From assembly GCF_005938385.1 (NCBI RefSeq), contig NZ_VCRA01000022.1:1-64000 (forward strand): 64,000 bases of DNA, given 5' to 3'. The translations under genes were made by a program, and so were the position numbers. The stretch is from Paenibacillus mesophilus (GTDB taxonomy: Bacteria; Bacillota; Bacilli; Paenibacillales; NBRC-103111). Shown piece after piece: positions 42,648 to 52,019 of the stretch. Every line of letters starts with the position of its first letter. Within the stretch, counting starts at the first letter, position 1. The notes below the pieces were generated by a model. That model made no database searches and had not been told where the DNA came from. It saw only the letters and a list, made by a program, of their open reading frames with translations.

Positions 42648-43654
42648 GACTTGACGATCCCCCTTCGGGCAATGTGCATGAAGAAGGGCGCGCCGATCAG
42701 TGCGGTCATGACCCCTACGGGCACCTCTTCCGGAATCATGATAAAGCGCGCCGCCAAATCGGCGGAGACGAGCAGCAACGCCCCGAGCACCGCGCAATAA
42801 GGGACGACCCAGCGATGATCGGGCCCGCACATGAATCGTGCGATATGGGGGATGACGACGCCGATAAATCCGATCGGTCCCGCGACGGCAACCGCGCCGC
42901 CGGCGAGAACAAGAATGATGAGCCCGGCTCCGGCCTTGAGCCATGCCGTCTTCTGCCCCAAGCCTTTGGCCGTGTCTTCCCCCATCGTCAGGACGTTCAA
43001 GTCGCGGGCAATGAACCAGGCGGCGGCCCAGCATAGCAGCATGTACGGCAAGAACACGATCAGCGCATCCGGCTCGCGCCCGGCGATCGTGCCGGTCAGC
43101 CAAAACAGCACCGTACCGAGCCCTTGCTTATTCAGCACCAGAATGCCTTGGGTAAAAGACGAGAACAGCGCCGCCATGGCCGCTCCGGCCAGCACCAGCT
43201 TCATCGGCGTCAAGCCGTCCCGGCCGAGAGAGCCGAGCATATAGACGATGACCGACCCCAAAGCGGCTCCCGCAAAAGCGAACCACATTAGCACCTGCAT
43301 CGACGACACCGAGAACAGGATCGCCGCAAGAACGACCAGGAAGCTCGCCCCCGCATTGACGCCCAGCACGCTTGGCGAGGCCAGCGGATTGCGGGTCAGC
43401 GTCTGCATCAAAGCCCCCGCAATCGCCAGGCTCGCTCCGACAGCGGCGGCTATAAACGCTCTCGGCATCCGGGTCGTGCGCACGATCACTTGCTCCATGA
43501 CGGCATCGTCATAATGGAAAGCCGCATTCCAAGCGACAGACCAGTTGTAATGAACCGCCCCGGCCAGCACGCTGGCGATCATGCCGCCCAGCAGCAGCAA
43601 GCCGCCGGCCGCAAAACCTGCCGCTTTCCAGCCGTTTTTGTTTCCTGCTGTCAT
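42644..43654 (-). CDS. Iron-siderophore ABC permease (FecCD family), first subunit
   Basis: 336 residues with about ten membrane helices and the FecCD hallmarks RMPRAFIAAAVGASLAIAGA, RNPLASPSVLGVNAGAS and GPIGFIGVVIPHIARFM. The start has GAGGAG about 10 bases upstream. It lies between the binding lipoprotein and its partner permease in a Fur-box-preceded minus-strand operon. Confidence 0.95.
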   Translation of the reverse strand: MTAGNKNGWKAAGFAAGGLLLLGGMIASVLAGAVHYNWSVAWNAAFHYDDAVMEQVIVRTTRMPRAFIAAAVGASLAIAGALMQTLTRNPLASPSVLGVNAGASFLVVLAAILFSVSSMQVLMWFAFAGAALGSVIVYMLGSLGRDGLTPMKLVLAGAAMAALFSSFTQGILVLNKQGLGTVLFWLTGTIAGREPDALIVFLPYMLLCWAAAWFIARDLNVLTMGEDTAKGLGQKTAWLKAGAGLIILVLAGGAVAVAGPIGFIGVVIPHIARFMCGPDHRWVVPYCAVLGALLLVSADLAARFIMIPEEVPVGVMTALIGAPFFMHIARRGIVKS

Positions 43655-43729
43655 TGGCCCGAATCTCCTCGCGATGCGCGGACGAACGGTCTTTGCCGCT
43701 CATTCGTCCGACCGTTTATCTACAACGGC

Positions 43730-44746
43730 TCATTTCTTTCCGATATATTTATACAGATCGTCGAGCAGCGACTGCGCAGCCAACGCTCCCGCGCTCAAAT
43801 TCCACGTGACCACATCGACGGGATAATAGCGGCCTGCTTTGACCCCTTTCAAACTTTTCCATAACGGATGCGACGTCCAGGATGTATGCGCTTGTCTCCT
43901 GCCCTCATCCCCCTCGACGAAACGGGTTATATCGAAGATGTAATCCCCGTCCAACTGCGCCATCTGCTCCTTCGAGGTCAAATTGACGACCGTCTTGCCT
44001 TCCACCTGCTGGGCTTTCGGCCGGGTCAGGCCGAGCTCCTGGAATATCGTTCCGGCGAAGCCGGTCACATAGAAGCGGGCGCTGCCGTCGCTTTCGAACC
44101 GGACGATCGAGATTTCCGTCGTCCCCAAGCTGCTGCCGACCTGCTGCTTGAACTCCGCAACCCGCTTATCCCACTGCTTCAAAATTTGCTCCGCTTCCTT
44201 CTCCTTATACAAGGCAGCGGCGCCCAGCGTCAGGTTTTCCTTCCAATCGAACACGTTTTCGAGCATCAGCGTCGGAGCGATGCCGGATAGCTGCGGATAC
44301 AGCTTCTCATGGCGCGATTTGGCGCCGATAATGAGGTCCGGCTTCAGAGCGATGATCGCCTCCACATTGGGCTGGGTTTCCTCGCCCAAATTTTTGACCC
44401 CGGTCATTTTGTCGCGCAGAAAGTTATACCACGGCTTCTCCTCCCAAGACTCCACCGCTCCGACCGGCTTGACGCCGAGCGCGACCGCATTGTCCACCAT
44501 GCCGTTAAAAAGGATGACCACCCGCTCCGGCTGCTTCTTCAAGGTGACGCTTCCCATCGCATGCTTAATTGTCTTGTCCTGGCCGGAGCCGGTATCTCCG
44601 CCGGACTGCTCCGGCTTCGCCCTGCTCCCGCCGGCTTCGGGCTTCGCGCCGGCACCCTGTCCGCCCGCTCCCCCGGAATTCCCGCTCCCGCACGCGGCAA
44701 CCGCAAGCGTAAGCATGAGCACGACCACTAACCGCAAAGCTTTCAT
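43730..44746 (-). CDS. Iron-siderophore-binding lipoprotein
   Basis: 338 residues. A lipoprotein signal ends in VAAC (Cys near 19), followed by a long Gly/Ser/Lys linker and an FeuA/FhuD-type binding fold (GSVTLKKQPERVVILF, LKPDLIIGAKSRHEKLY, and a C-terminal VDVVTWN segment). It captures a ferric siderophore outside the membrane for the two FecCD permeases. The ATG at 44746 has GGGGAGG upstream; longer in-frame starts lack this. A Fur box lies about 95 bp upstream. The exact siderophore is unknown; the Btr-like regulator suggests a catecholate. Confidence 0.93.
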   Translation of the reverse strand: MKALRLVVVLMLTLAVAACGSGNSGGAGGQGAGAKPEAGGSRAKPEQSGGDTGSGQDKTIKHAMGSVTLKKQPERVVILFNGMVDNAVALGVKPVGAVESWEEKPWYNFLRDKMTGVKNLGEETQPNVEAIIALKPDLIIGAKSRHEKLYPQLSGIAPTLMLENVFDWKENLTLGAAALYKEKEAEQILKQWDKRVAEFKQQVGSSLGTTEISIVRFESDGSARFYVTGFAGTIFQELGLTRPKAQQVEGKTVVNLTSKEQMAQLDGDYIFDITRFVEGDEGRRQAHTSWTSHPLWKSLKGVKAGRYYPVDVVTWNLSAGALAAQSLLDDLYKYIGKK

Positions 44747-44838
44747 GTCTTGTCCTCCCCTTGTACAGCAAAGCAATATCGACTGCCTCCGCCCGGGAAG
44801 CAAACTATTCCTTTATGCATTTGCCGACCTTTCATTGA

Positions 44839-44858
44839 TATTGATAATTATTATCAGT
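44839..44858. promoter_or_regulatory. Fur box upstream of the siderophore-binding gene
   Basis: TATTGATAATTATTATCAGT matches the classic 19-bp Fur site (GATAATGATAATCATTATC type). It should repress the binding protein-permease-permease-nitroreductase operon when iron is plentiful. Confidence 0.88.
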
Positions 44859-45035
44859 TATAGAATAGGCGCTGCCTTCGTTGTTGTAAATGTCGCATTT
44901 TATCCGTTTTTCCTACTTATTTTGTCATGGGCATTCTCTTTGGATGGCGCGGAAGCATACAGGGAACGAATAGCAGTACCGAAACGGACAAATATATAGT
45001 AAAATAAAGAAATACAGACATGAGGGGGCAATCCG

Positions 45036-47315
45036 ATGAGGATTAATCGATTTCTAAAGCTGAAATGGAATTCCTTGTTCGTCAAGCTCCTGATATCGTT
45101 CATCGCGATGATCCTGTTTCTTCTGTCGTTTAACTTCCTTTCCCTGACCTTCTTCAAAACGAATATTCAGCAGGAAATTATCCGGTACAATACGCTTGGA
45201 TTGGACAAAACGGTAGACGGCTACGAGAAGCATTTCAGCCTCATCCAGAACGATCTGCTGCTCATGAGCTTCAACGAGACGCTGAACGCGATAGCGAAAT
45301 CCGAGACCGCTTACGACTACGGAGCCGTCGCGTCGGTGCTGAAGCAGATCCAGACGATGACGAACAATACGTTCCTGTATATGAATAATTTGCTAATCTA
45401 TATGCCGAACCATTCCTATGCGATCGAGAAAAACGGCACAAGCAGCGCCGCCGATCTGTTCGTTCGCAATTTTGCCAGTCCCGCCTACAGCAAGACGTTC
45501 TGGACGGAGCAGTTGAAGGAAAAGTACGCCTTCCGCGTATTTCCCGCCGACCGTTTCCGCAAAATCGACAGTATCGGCCCGGAAAACGATCTCGGGCTTC
45601 TGTTTCCGATCGCCTCCAAACGCGGCACCGACAACAATCCGTTTCTGCTGATCGCGCTGATCGACGGCGAGAAGATGTTCGAGCGGTTTCACTTTTCCAT
45701 CAACGACAGCTTCCTCATCTTGGACGAAGCGGGGACGCGGTTGTTCTCCAAGGGTGACGCTGTCCAGGCGGACGGTTCGATGTATCCCGAGCGCGAAGGG
45801 CATACGATCCGGGACGGACAATATTATTTTTATAAAAAAGGGCCGTATACCGGTTTTACTTACGTAAACGTCATCCCCCATGCCTATATCGCTTCCCAGG
45901 TGTCGAGACTGAACGCCTTGCTGCTCTCGATTATGGCGGCGGCCGTCCTGACGGGCATCGCGATTTCGGTCATCTTGAGCTACAAATTCAACAATCCGAT
46001 CCAGCAAATGATCGAAGGGATGAAGCGGTCGGGCAATCCTCCCGTCATCCGGAGCGGCATCGACGAATGGAATTGGATCAACGAGAAAATGGCCGACATG
46101 GCGCAGACGAACCGCGAGATGAGCTCCGACCTGACGCGCAAAACGAGCCTGCTGAAGCAGTACGGCTACCTTCGCGGTGCCAAATCGCTGTACCCGATGA
46201 ACGCCATACGCGAATTGATCGAGACGGATAAGCCGTATTACTTGCTCGTGTTCCAGATGGCGTTTACGAGAAACTACCGCGAGCTGACGGAGGAAACGCA
46301 GGAAAAGGCGAGCTATTTCATCCAAGAATTTATCAACCTGAACATTGCGGAGCATTTTACCGATGCGGTTACGCTGCAGACGGAGAAAAACCAGATTTTG
46401 ACGCTCGTGTTCGGCGAATCGCATCCCGACAAGCTGCTTGACGTCCTGGCCAAGCTGAAGCAAGTGTTCGACCGCGATAAAGCTTATTGCCAGTTAACAG
46501 TAGCGGTCCATCCCGAGCCGCTGCAAGCGCCGGGGCTCGCCGCTGGATACGAGAAGTGCCGCCGCATGCTGCTCGCGCGCAGCATGACCGACGACATGCA
46601 GATCGTAACCGAGCATACGCCGTACGAGGAAGATCCGTTCCTGTTCCTTCCTTCCGCTCAAGAGCGTGAATTGGCGGCCCAACTGCAAGCCGGAGAAGCC
46701 GAGAGGGCAGCCGCTATCGTCGGGCGCCTCCTGCGGCAGATGGAGCATAAGGAGATGAACGCGCATCAGTTCACGCTGTTCGGTAAAGAGATCGCCTCCC
46801 AGCTTATTAAAGCGCTGCTCGGGCACCATCTCGATGTCGGCGCTCTGATGGAAAGCCACTCCCCTTACGCTCAGATTCAGGAATGCCGTAACGTCGGGGA
46901 GCTGGAGCGGGTATTGACGGATTGCATCGAGGAAACGTGCCGGTTGATCCGGGAAAAGAAAGAACGCTACGATCCGGTCAAGGAGTTCGTACTCGACTAC
47001 ATCGAGAAGCATTACAACGAGGACATTTCCCTGGAAATGGCGGCAGAGCAGCTTCAGCGATCGCGCAGCTACTTGTCCACCTATCTGAAAGAAAAAACGG
47101 GCATGACGTTCACCGATTATTTGCACGATCTGCGCATCCGCCGGGCCAAGGAAATGCTTGGGGAGAAAGACATGCGCATCAACGAAATTTCCGAGAAGAT
47201 CGGCTACCAGAACGTCAATTCGTTCATCCGCATGTTCAAAAAAATATGCGGCGTCACGCCGGGCGAGTACCGCCGTCTCCTGATCCAGGAAGGGGACGAC
47301 GCGCCGGAAACGTGA
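45036..47315 (+). CDS. Membrane-anchored AraC-family transcriptional regulator
   Basis: 759 residues built like the first AraC-type sensor: a transmembrane helix (about 15-38), a large extracytoplasmic Cache-like domain, a second helix (about 285-307), a linker region, and a C-terminal AraC domain (about 650-748) with LEMAAEQLQRSRSYLSTYL and INEISEKIGYQNVNSFIRMF. The start has GAGGGGGC upstream. It is convergent with the Lpl/Ytc-type sugar importer across 47316-47860 and is its likely activator. Confidence 0.9.
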   Translation: MRINRFLKLKWNSLFVKLLISFIAMILFLLSFNFLSLTFFKTNIQQEIIRYNTLGLDKTVDGYEKHFSLIQNDLLLMSFNETLNAIAKSETAYDYGAVASVLKQIQTMTNNTFLYMNNLLIYMPNHSYAIEKNGTSSAADLFVRNFASPAYSKTFWTEQLKEKYAFRVFPADRFRKIDSIGPENDLGLLFPIASKRGTDNNPFLLIALIDGEKMFERFHFSINDSFLILDEAGTRLFSKGDAVQADGSMYPEREGHTIRDGQYYFYKKGPYTGFTYVNVIPHAYIASQVSRLNALLLSIMAAAVLTGIAISVILSYKFNNPIQQMIEGMKRSGNPPVIRSGIDEWNWINEKMADMAQTNREMSSDLTRKTSLLKQYGYLRGAKSLYPMNAIRELIETDKPYYLLVFQMAFTRNYRELTEETQEKASYFIQEFINLNIAEHFTDAVTLQTEKNQILTLVFGESHPDKLLDVLAKLKQVFDRDKAYCQLTVAVHPEPLQAPGLAAGYEKCRRMLLARSMTDDMQIVTEHTPYEEDPFLFLPSAQERELAAQLQAGEAERAAAIVGRLLRQMEHKEMNAHQFTLFGKEIASQLIKALLGHHLDVGALMESHSPYAQIQECRNVGELERVLTDCIEETCRLIREKKERYDPVKEFVLDYIEKHYNEDISLEMAAEQLQRSRSYLSTYLKEKTGMTFTDYLHDLRIRRAKEMLGEKDMRINEISEKIGYQNVNSFIRMFKKICGVTPGEYRRLLIQEGDDAPET

Positions 47316-47414
47316 GTGAAGCAACTCCCCGGGAGTGAAGGTATCCGGGCGATCGTTATGTTTGTTAAATGGAAAATATGTATGTAAAAGCGGCGTCAAA
47401 GGCCGCTCTCGCCG

Positions 47415-47543
47415 TTTTAAATGGAAAAGGTGCAGCTATTTCTACGTCAAGACGGCGATTCGTCCCGATCTGCGAGAATTAGCTGGACTTTTTCCAGCTA
47501 TTACAAGTACACACGTCGTTTTCCCGAAAATAACTGTATCTTT
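47415..47543. repeat. Spaced-palindrome array 3
   Basis: Palindromes start near 47415, 47476 and 47527 (61 and 51 bp apart). The middle unit is near-perfect: TTAGCTGGACTTTTTCCAGC. The third unit is split by the MITE-like insertion, its other half continuing at 47775. Units and spacers (for example GACGGCGAT and TTTTCCCGA) match array 1. Confidence 0.75.
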
Positions 47544-47774
47544 GAGACTGTCGATTAACTCGTGAGTAAAGGAGTGGAAAGTGAAAAGGATACCTTCTGG
47601 CGAGTTTTGGATTTAAGAGCTTTCGACAGAAAGCTAGCTTCGTAAGCTTCACTATTCCAACCGCTAAATCTTTGATAAATCAAGGACTTTAAAACAAGCT
47701 GTCTGAGTAAAAGAAGGTATCTTTTCACTTGGAACGGCGTGCTTTCGCTTCGCTTTCAGTTAATCGACAGTCTC
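47544..47774 (+). mobile_element. MITE-like element, full-length copy 2
   Basis: 231 bp with termini GAGACTGTCGATTAACT and, inverted, AGTTAATCGACAGTCTC, flanked by TCTTT and CCTTT (likely 5-bp target duplication, one mismatch). The subterminal arms GTGAAAAGGATACCTTCT and AGAAGGTATCTTTTCAC are also complementary. The centre has a small hairpin AGCTTTCGACAGAAAGCT. No coding frame. The rest of 47316-47860 holds no gene. Confidence 0.85.
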
Positions 47775-47821
47775 CCTTTTTCCAGTTTGAGGAAGGTTAT
47801 TGGCTTTTCCCGAACAATAAT

Positions 47822-47850
47822 GAAAAGCCGCACGGAACTGTGCGGCCTTC
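47822..47850 (-). terminator. Terminator of sugar operon B
   Basis: On the minus strand, GGCCGCACAGTTCCGTGCGGC is followed by TTTTC, just beyond the last permease stop. Confidence 0.88.
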
Positions 47851-47860
47851 CCCATTTCAC

Positions 47861-48739
47861 CTACTCCTTCAACGAGCCGATCATGACGCCTTGGACGAAA
47901 TATTTTTGCAGGAACGGATAGATGCAGACGATGGGCAGCGTAGTAATGACGATCATCGTATATTTCAGCTGCATCGAGAACAGCATCCTCTCCAGCGCCT
48001 CCCTCATGTCCTGCATCGTCGGGTCCTGGTTCTGGATCAAAATTTTCATCAAATACAAGGAAACCGGCTGCAGCTTCACATTGGAAACATACAGCATCGC
48101 GTTAAAGTAGTTGTTCCAATGCCCGACGGCGTAGAACAGCGTGAGCACGGCCAGCACCGCTTTGGACAGCGGCAGTACGATACGGAACAGGATGCCGATA
48201 TCGTTCGCCCCGTCCATTCGGGCCGATTCGAACAAGCTCTCCGGAATGTTCTGGAAAAACGTGCGCGCGATGATGATGTTGAACGCGCTGACCGCTCCGG
48301 GCAGGAGCAGCGCCCATCTCGTATCGTACAGCCCCAGCTCGTTGATCAAGATAAAGCTCGGGATCAGTCCCCCGCTGAAAAACATTGTCACCACGATGCC
48401 GACCATAATCGCTTTGCGACCGGAGAATGTACGCCGGGACAGCGGGTACGCGGCGAGAAACGTCATGACGACATTGATCGCGGTACCGACGACGGTGTAG
48501 AACAGCGTATTTCCGTAAGCGATCCAAATTTCCCCGTTCTCGAACACCTTCTTGTACGTATCGAGGGAAAAGCCTTTTGGGAACAGCCAGACCGAGTTGT
48601 TCATGACGTGAATCGGGTCGCTGATCGACATGCTGAGCACATACACGAACGGGTACAGCGTAATGAGGAGGGCGACGGCCAGAATCGCGCAAATGAACCC
48701 GTACGATATCCGATCTCCCCAAGTTCTCGACATATTCAC
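47861..48739 (-). CDS. Carbohydrate ABC permease (LplC/YtcP family)
   Basis: 292 residues with six membrane helices. The EAA loop is seen as FESARMDGANDIGILFRIVL, and the C-terminus YPFLQKYFVQGVMIGSLKE is typical of LplC/YtcP permeases. The GTG at 48739 has GGAGGG 8 bases upstream; an ATG two codons later is too distant from it. It is the last gene of a three-gene operon (binding protein, LplB, LplC) and has a terminator behind it. No ATPase is adjacent. Confidence 0.94.
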   Translation of the reverse strand: MNMSRTWGDRISYGFICAILAVALLITLYPFVYVLSMSISDPIHVMNNSVWLFPKGFSLDTYKKVFENGEIWIAYGNTLFYTVVGTAINVVMTFLAAYPLSRRTFSGRKAIMVGIVVTMFFSGGLIPSFILINELGLYDTRWALLLPGAVSAFNIIIARTFFQNIPESLFESARMDGANDIGILFRIVLPLSKAVLAVLTLFYAVGHWNNYFNAMLYVSNVKLQPVSLYLMKILIQNQDPTMQDMREALERMLFSMQLKYTMIVITTLPIVCIYPFLQKYFVQGVMIGSLKE

Positions 48740-48752
48740 GGTATCAGCCCTC

Positions 48753-49718
48753 CTACCATAACGAAGATTGGGATAGTCTGCGCGACAGCGCATTGACGCC
48801 GATGAGCAACACCAAATTGATCACGTTGTTGAACAGTCCTACCGCCGTCGCGAAGCTGTAATCCTGATTCAGCACCCCTCGCCGGTACACGAACGTCGAG
48901 ATGACGTCCGCCGTCTCATACGTGAGCGGATTGGACAGCAGCAGCACCTTCTCCACCCCGACATCCATCAGGTGCCCCATCTGCATAATGAACATGATGA
49001 CGATGGTCGGAATTAGACTAGGTATCGTAATATGCCACATTCGGGTCCACCGTCCGGCTCCGTCCATCTCCGCCGCTTCGTACAACTGCGGATCGATGCC
49101 GGCGATGGCGGCAAGGTAAATGATCGAACCCCACCCGAACCCTTGCCAGATGCCGGAGCCGACGAATATCGTCCGGAACCAGCCGGGCTCGGCCATGAAG
49201 TTGATCGGCTCCATGCCGAGCAGCACTAGCGCTTGGTTGACGATGCCTTCCCGGAGCCCCGTGAAGCTGACGACCATCCCCGCGATGACGACGATCGAGA
49301 TGAAGTGGGGCAAATAACTTACCGTCTGCACGAGCCGTTTGTACAGCTTATGCCTCACCTCGTTCAGCAGCAGAGCGAATAGAACGGGGGCCGGGAACCC
49401 CCACAGCAGCGAATAAAAGCTGAGCAGCAGCGTATTTTTCAACAGCCGCCAAAAGTAAGGAGCCGTGAAAAACTCCTCGAAATAACGGAACCCGACCCAC
49501 GAGCTGCCCAAAATGCCCTTCAGCGGCTGAAACTTCTTGAACGCGATAATGATGCCGTACATCGGTACATAATGAAACACCACGTAGTAAATCAATACCG
49601 GCAGGATGAGCAAATACAAATATTTGTCGCGCTCTACCGTTTTCCACAATCGTTGCGACCAGCTCTTCTTGCGGGGGAGAAGAGCCGTTTGTTCTATATA
49701 GTCCGCTTCCGTGCGCAC
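48753..49718 (-). CDS. Carbohydrate ABC permease (LplB/YtcO family)
   Basis: 321 residues with six membrane helices. The LplB-type opening DKYLYLLILPVLIYYVVFHY and FKKFQPLKGILGS is present, with EAA loop YEAAEMDGAGRWTRMWHITI near 215. GTG start with GGGAGG 9 bases upstream. It forms the channel with the LplC-like partner 13 bases downstream. Confidence 0.94.
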   Translation of the reverse strand: MRTEADYIEQTALLPRKKSWSQRLWKTVERDKYLYLLILPVLIYYVVFHYVPMYGIIIAFKKFQPLKGILGSSWVGFRYFEEFFTAPYFWRLLKNTLLLSFYSLLWGFPAPVLFALLLNEVRHKLYKRLVQTVSYLPHFISIVVIAGMVVSFTGLREGIVNQALVLLGMEPINFMAEPGWFRTIFVGSGIWQGFGWGSIIYLAAIAGIDPQLYEAAEMDGAGRWTRMWHITIPSLIPTIVIMFIMQMGHLMDVGVEKVLLLSNPLTYETADVISTFVYRRGVLNQDYSFATAVGLFNNVINLVLLIGVNALSRRLSQSSLW

Positions 49719-49743
49719 GGTCCTTCGCCTCCCGTTCCGAATG

Positions 49744-51390
49744 TCACTTCTTGTACCGGTCGTATTGCTTCTGTTTCACTTGCAGTACTTTGTCGATGCC
49801 CAGCGCTTTAACCTGGTTCGTGAATTTGTCCCAATCGATCGGCTCCACGCCGGTGACGAATTTGGCGATCGTCGAATCGACATAGGTCGTAATTTCCGAC
49901 TGGTAGCGGGCGAGCGTCTCGGACTCTTCGACGGACGGAAGCGAATACGGGTTCGACTCGATCAAGTACGATTCGACCTTCTTGGCCTGCTCCGCGCTTT
50001 TCGGGTCCAATGCCATAATTTCCTTGACCAGCGAAGACAGCGGCCCTTCGGTTGCACGAATCCAAGGCATCGTCGGCGAAGCCCCGAGCGAACGGAGCGC
50101 CGTGTTGATGTCCAGCCCTTCCGGATTTTTGTACGCGAATTCCGTAAGCTTCGGCTGACCATTAACCATCGTATAGCTTTTTCCTTCGATACCGAACGTG
50201 ACGAACCGGTTACCTTCCTCGCTTGCGTAAATGTAATCGAGGAATTTAATCGCCGCTTCTTTGTTTTTGGCGTCCTTACTAATGCCGTACCAGCCGCTGA
50301 TCGGGCCGTATTTCTCGTAGAAGCCTTTATCGCCGTCCGCTGCGGGCGGTACGGTCAGGTTCCAGACCACCGATTGCTCGCCCGCTTTCTTCATAGCCGA
50401 CTCGAAGCTAGGTTTGCCGTTCAGAAACCGGTTCGTTACGCCCGCCTCGCTGCGGGTAATGTTGGCACGGGTCGCATCCGACGTCTTGGTCATAAATTCG
50501 GGGTCGATCAAGCCGTCCTTGTACAGCTTATTCAGCCAGACGACCAGCTCTTTCGCTTCCGGCTTCAGCCATTCGAATTGCACCTTGCCGCTCTTGTCCG
50601 GGTAATAGCCGGAGCTGTAGAACAGATGCAAGCCTTTCGCGCTGCCGAATATGGTGAGCCCTCTCAGCTTCAGATCGGGAACGAACGGAATTTCGTCCGG
50701 CTTGCCGTTGCCGTTCGGATCTTTTTCTTTGAACGCTTTCAAAACGGTGTACCATTCGTCGAGCGTCTTCGGTTCCTTCAGCCCGAGCTTATCCAGCCAG
50801 TCTTGACGGATCAGGATGCCGTACGGGTCGGAGAAGGCGACACCGGAAGTGACCGAGGATATCGCATACAGCTTGCCGTCGGGCGAGCGCATCTTCTTGT
50901 CGATTTCCGGATTGTCCTTTAGAAATTTGCTGATGTTGGGCGCGTATTTATGGATCAGATCGTCGAGCGGAATGATCAGCCCGTCGTCGGCCGTCTTTAC
51001 CGGATCGGCGGTAGGCAGCGTAATGATGTCGGGCAAATCTTTGCCGGCGGCCAGCTTCACGTTCATGACGTCGTTGTATTGGTCGTTGGGCGTTACGATC
51101 CAATTGATTTTGATGCCGGTTCTTTTCTCGATTTCCTGCCAGACCGGAAACCCTTTCGTATAGCTATAAGGAGAGGGAAAATCGCGAGCGGCGATGCTCA
51201 GCGTAACGCTGCCGTCCTTCACGATCGGGAGCGTATAGCCCTCGGCTGGAGCGTTATTGTTCGGCGCTGCCGCCTTGCCGTCATTTGCGGCGTTTTTCCC
51301 GTCGCCTTTGTCCGAGCCGCACCCCGCTAACGCTACCGTCGCTGCCAATACGGCGGATATGGCCGTGTAACCCCTTTTCTTGTTTAACAT
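49744..51390 (-). CDS. Extracellular sugar-binding lipoprotein (LplA/YtcQ family)
   Basis: 548 residues. A lipoprotein signal ends in ALAGC (Cys near 23), followed by a Gly/Asn-rich linker. Family features: FPVWQEIEKRTGIKINW, RQDWLDKLGLKEPKTLDEW and the DPNGNGKPDEIPF turn. Its length fits the large Lpl/Ytc binding proteins, which serve complex oligosaccharides or glycosides. The ATG at 51390 has GAGGAGG about 11 bases upstream. It heads the operon with two permeases. Ligand unknown. Confidence 0.93.
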   Translation of the reverse strand: MLNKKRGYTAISAVLAATVALAGCGSDKGDGKNAANDGKAAAPNNNAPAEGYTLPIVKDGSVTLSIAARDFPSPYSYTKGFPVWQEIEKRTGIKINWIVTPNDQYNDVMNVKLAAGKDLPDIITLPTADPVKTADDGLIIPLDDLIHKYAPNISKFLKDNPEIDKKMRSPDGKLYAISSVTSGVAFSDPYGILIRQDWLDKLGLKEPKTLDEWYTVLKAFKEKDPNGNGKPDEIPFVPDLKLRGLTIFGSAKGLHLFYSSGYYPDKSGKVQFEWLKPEAKELVVWLNKLYKDGLIDPEFMTKTSDATRANITRSEAGVTNRFLNGKPSFESAMKKAGEQSVVWNLTVPPAADGDKGFYEKYGPISGWYGISKDAKNKEAAIKFLDYIYASEEGNRFVTFGIEGKSYTMVNGQPKLTEFAYKNPEGLDINTALRSLGASPTMPWIRATEGPLSSLVKEIMALDPKSAEQAKKVESYLIESNPYSLPSVEESETLARYQSEITTYVDSTIAKFVTGVEPIDWDKFTNQVKALGIDKVLQVKQKQYDRYKK

Positions 51391-51778
51391 AAAACTGTGG
51401 CCTCCTCTTCGAAATGTGATTAGCGGCGACACCGCTATGCGAGGCCGATCGCCATCGGATCGCCTGACCGAACTGCCGCTTGGCTAAAACTATATCGAAA
51501 AAATACGGTCCGAACTATCGCCCATTTGTATAAACGTCGACCGGATCGCCATAAATGGAATATCGGCATATTAAAAAACAATCGGAATATGGTCGCCGGA
51601 CAACAATTCTGGGCTAAAAGTCAAATACGAATGCGCCTGTAGTGTTCCCGGCGCTCGGTGCGGTCATCCTTTCTGCCGGTATAGCCTGATAGAGGAGTGT
51701 TCACGCCGGGTGTTCGGATGGATCGGGCAGCCCCTATCGTATTACCGCCAGCTACACGAAAGTATGGGCTTCTTCGGA

Positions 51779-51940
51779 ATAGCGAACCGAATTTTACTAT
51801 TAGTGAACTTAAGTTCGGTGTTTGCGGAATTAGGTTCACTAATTACGTCAGAACGCCTCAGAGCGGGAAATTAGCGCAACGAAGTTTACTATTTAGCAAA
51901 TTTGGTTTACTATGACAAGATTCTCCGAGTAGCGGATTTT
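51779..51940. repeat. Spaced-palindrome array 4
   Basis: Related but divergent units: TAGCGAACCGAATTTTACTA near 51780, TTAGTGAAC to GTTCACTAA at about 51800-51844, TTAGCGCAACGAAGTTTACT near 51871, AGCAAATTTGGTTTACTA near 51895, and a half-unit near 51930. Arms here are TAGCGAAC/GTTTACTA instead of TAGCGGAA/TTCCGTTA. The rest of 51391-52019 shows no gene. Confidence 0.65.
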
Positions 51941-51965
51941 GACAGCCCGGCAAGTCCCCTATCGA

Positions 51966-52003
51966 CAAAAAGCCCGCTCAGCTAATAAAGCTGAAACGGG
52001 CTT
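51966..52003 (-). terminator. Terminator of the esterase gene
   Basis: On the minus strand, AGCCCGTTTCAGC pairs with GCTGAGCGGGCT around TTTATTA and is followed by TTTTTG, just after the esterase stop. Confidence 0.88.
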
Positions 52004-52019
52004 CCCGACTTGCTGCGAT

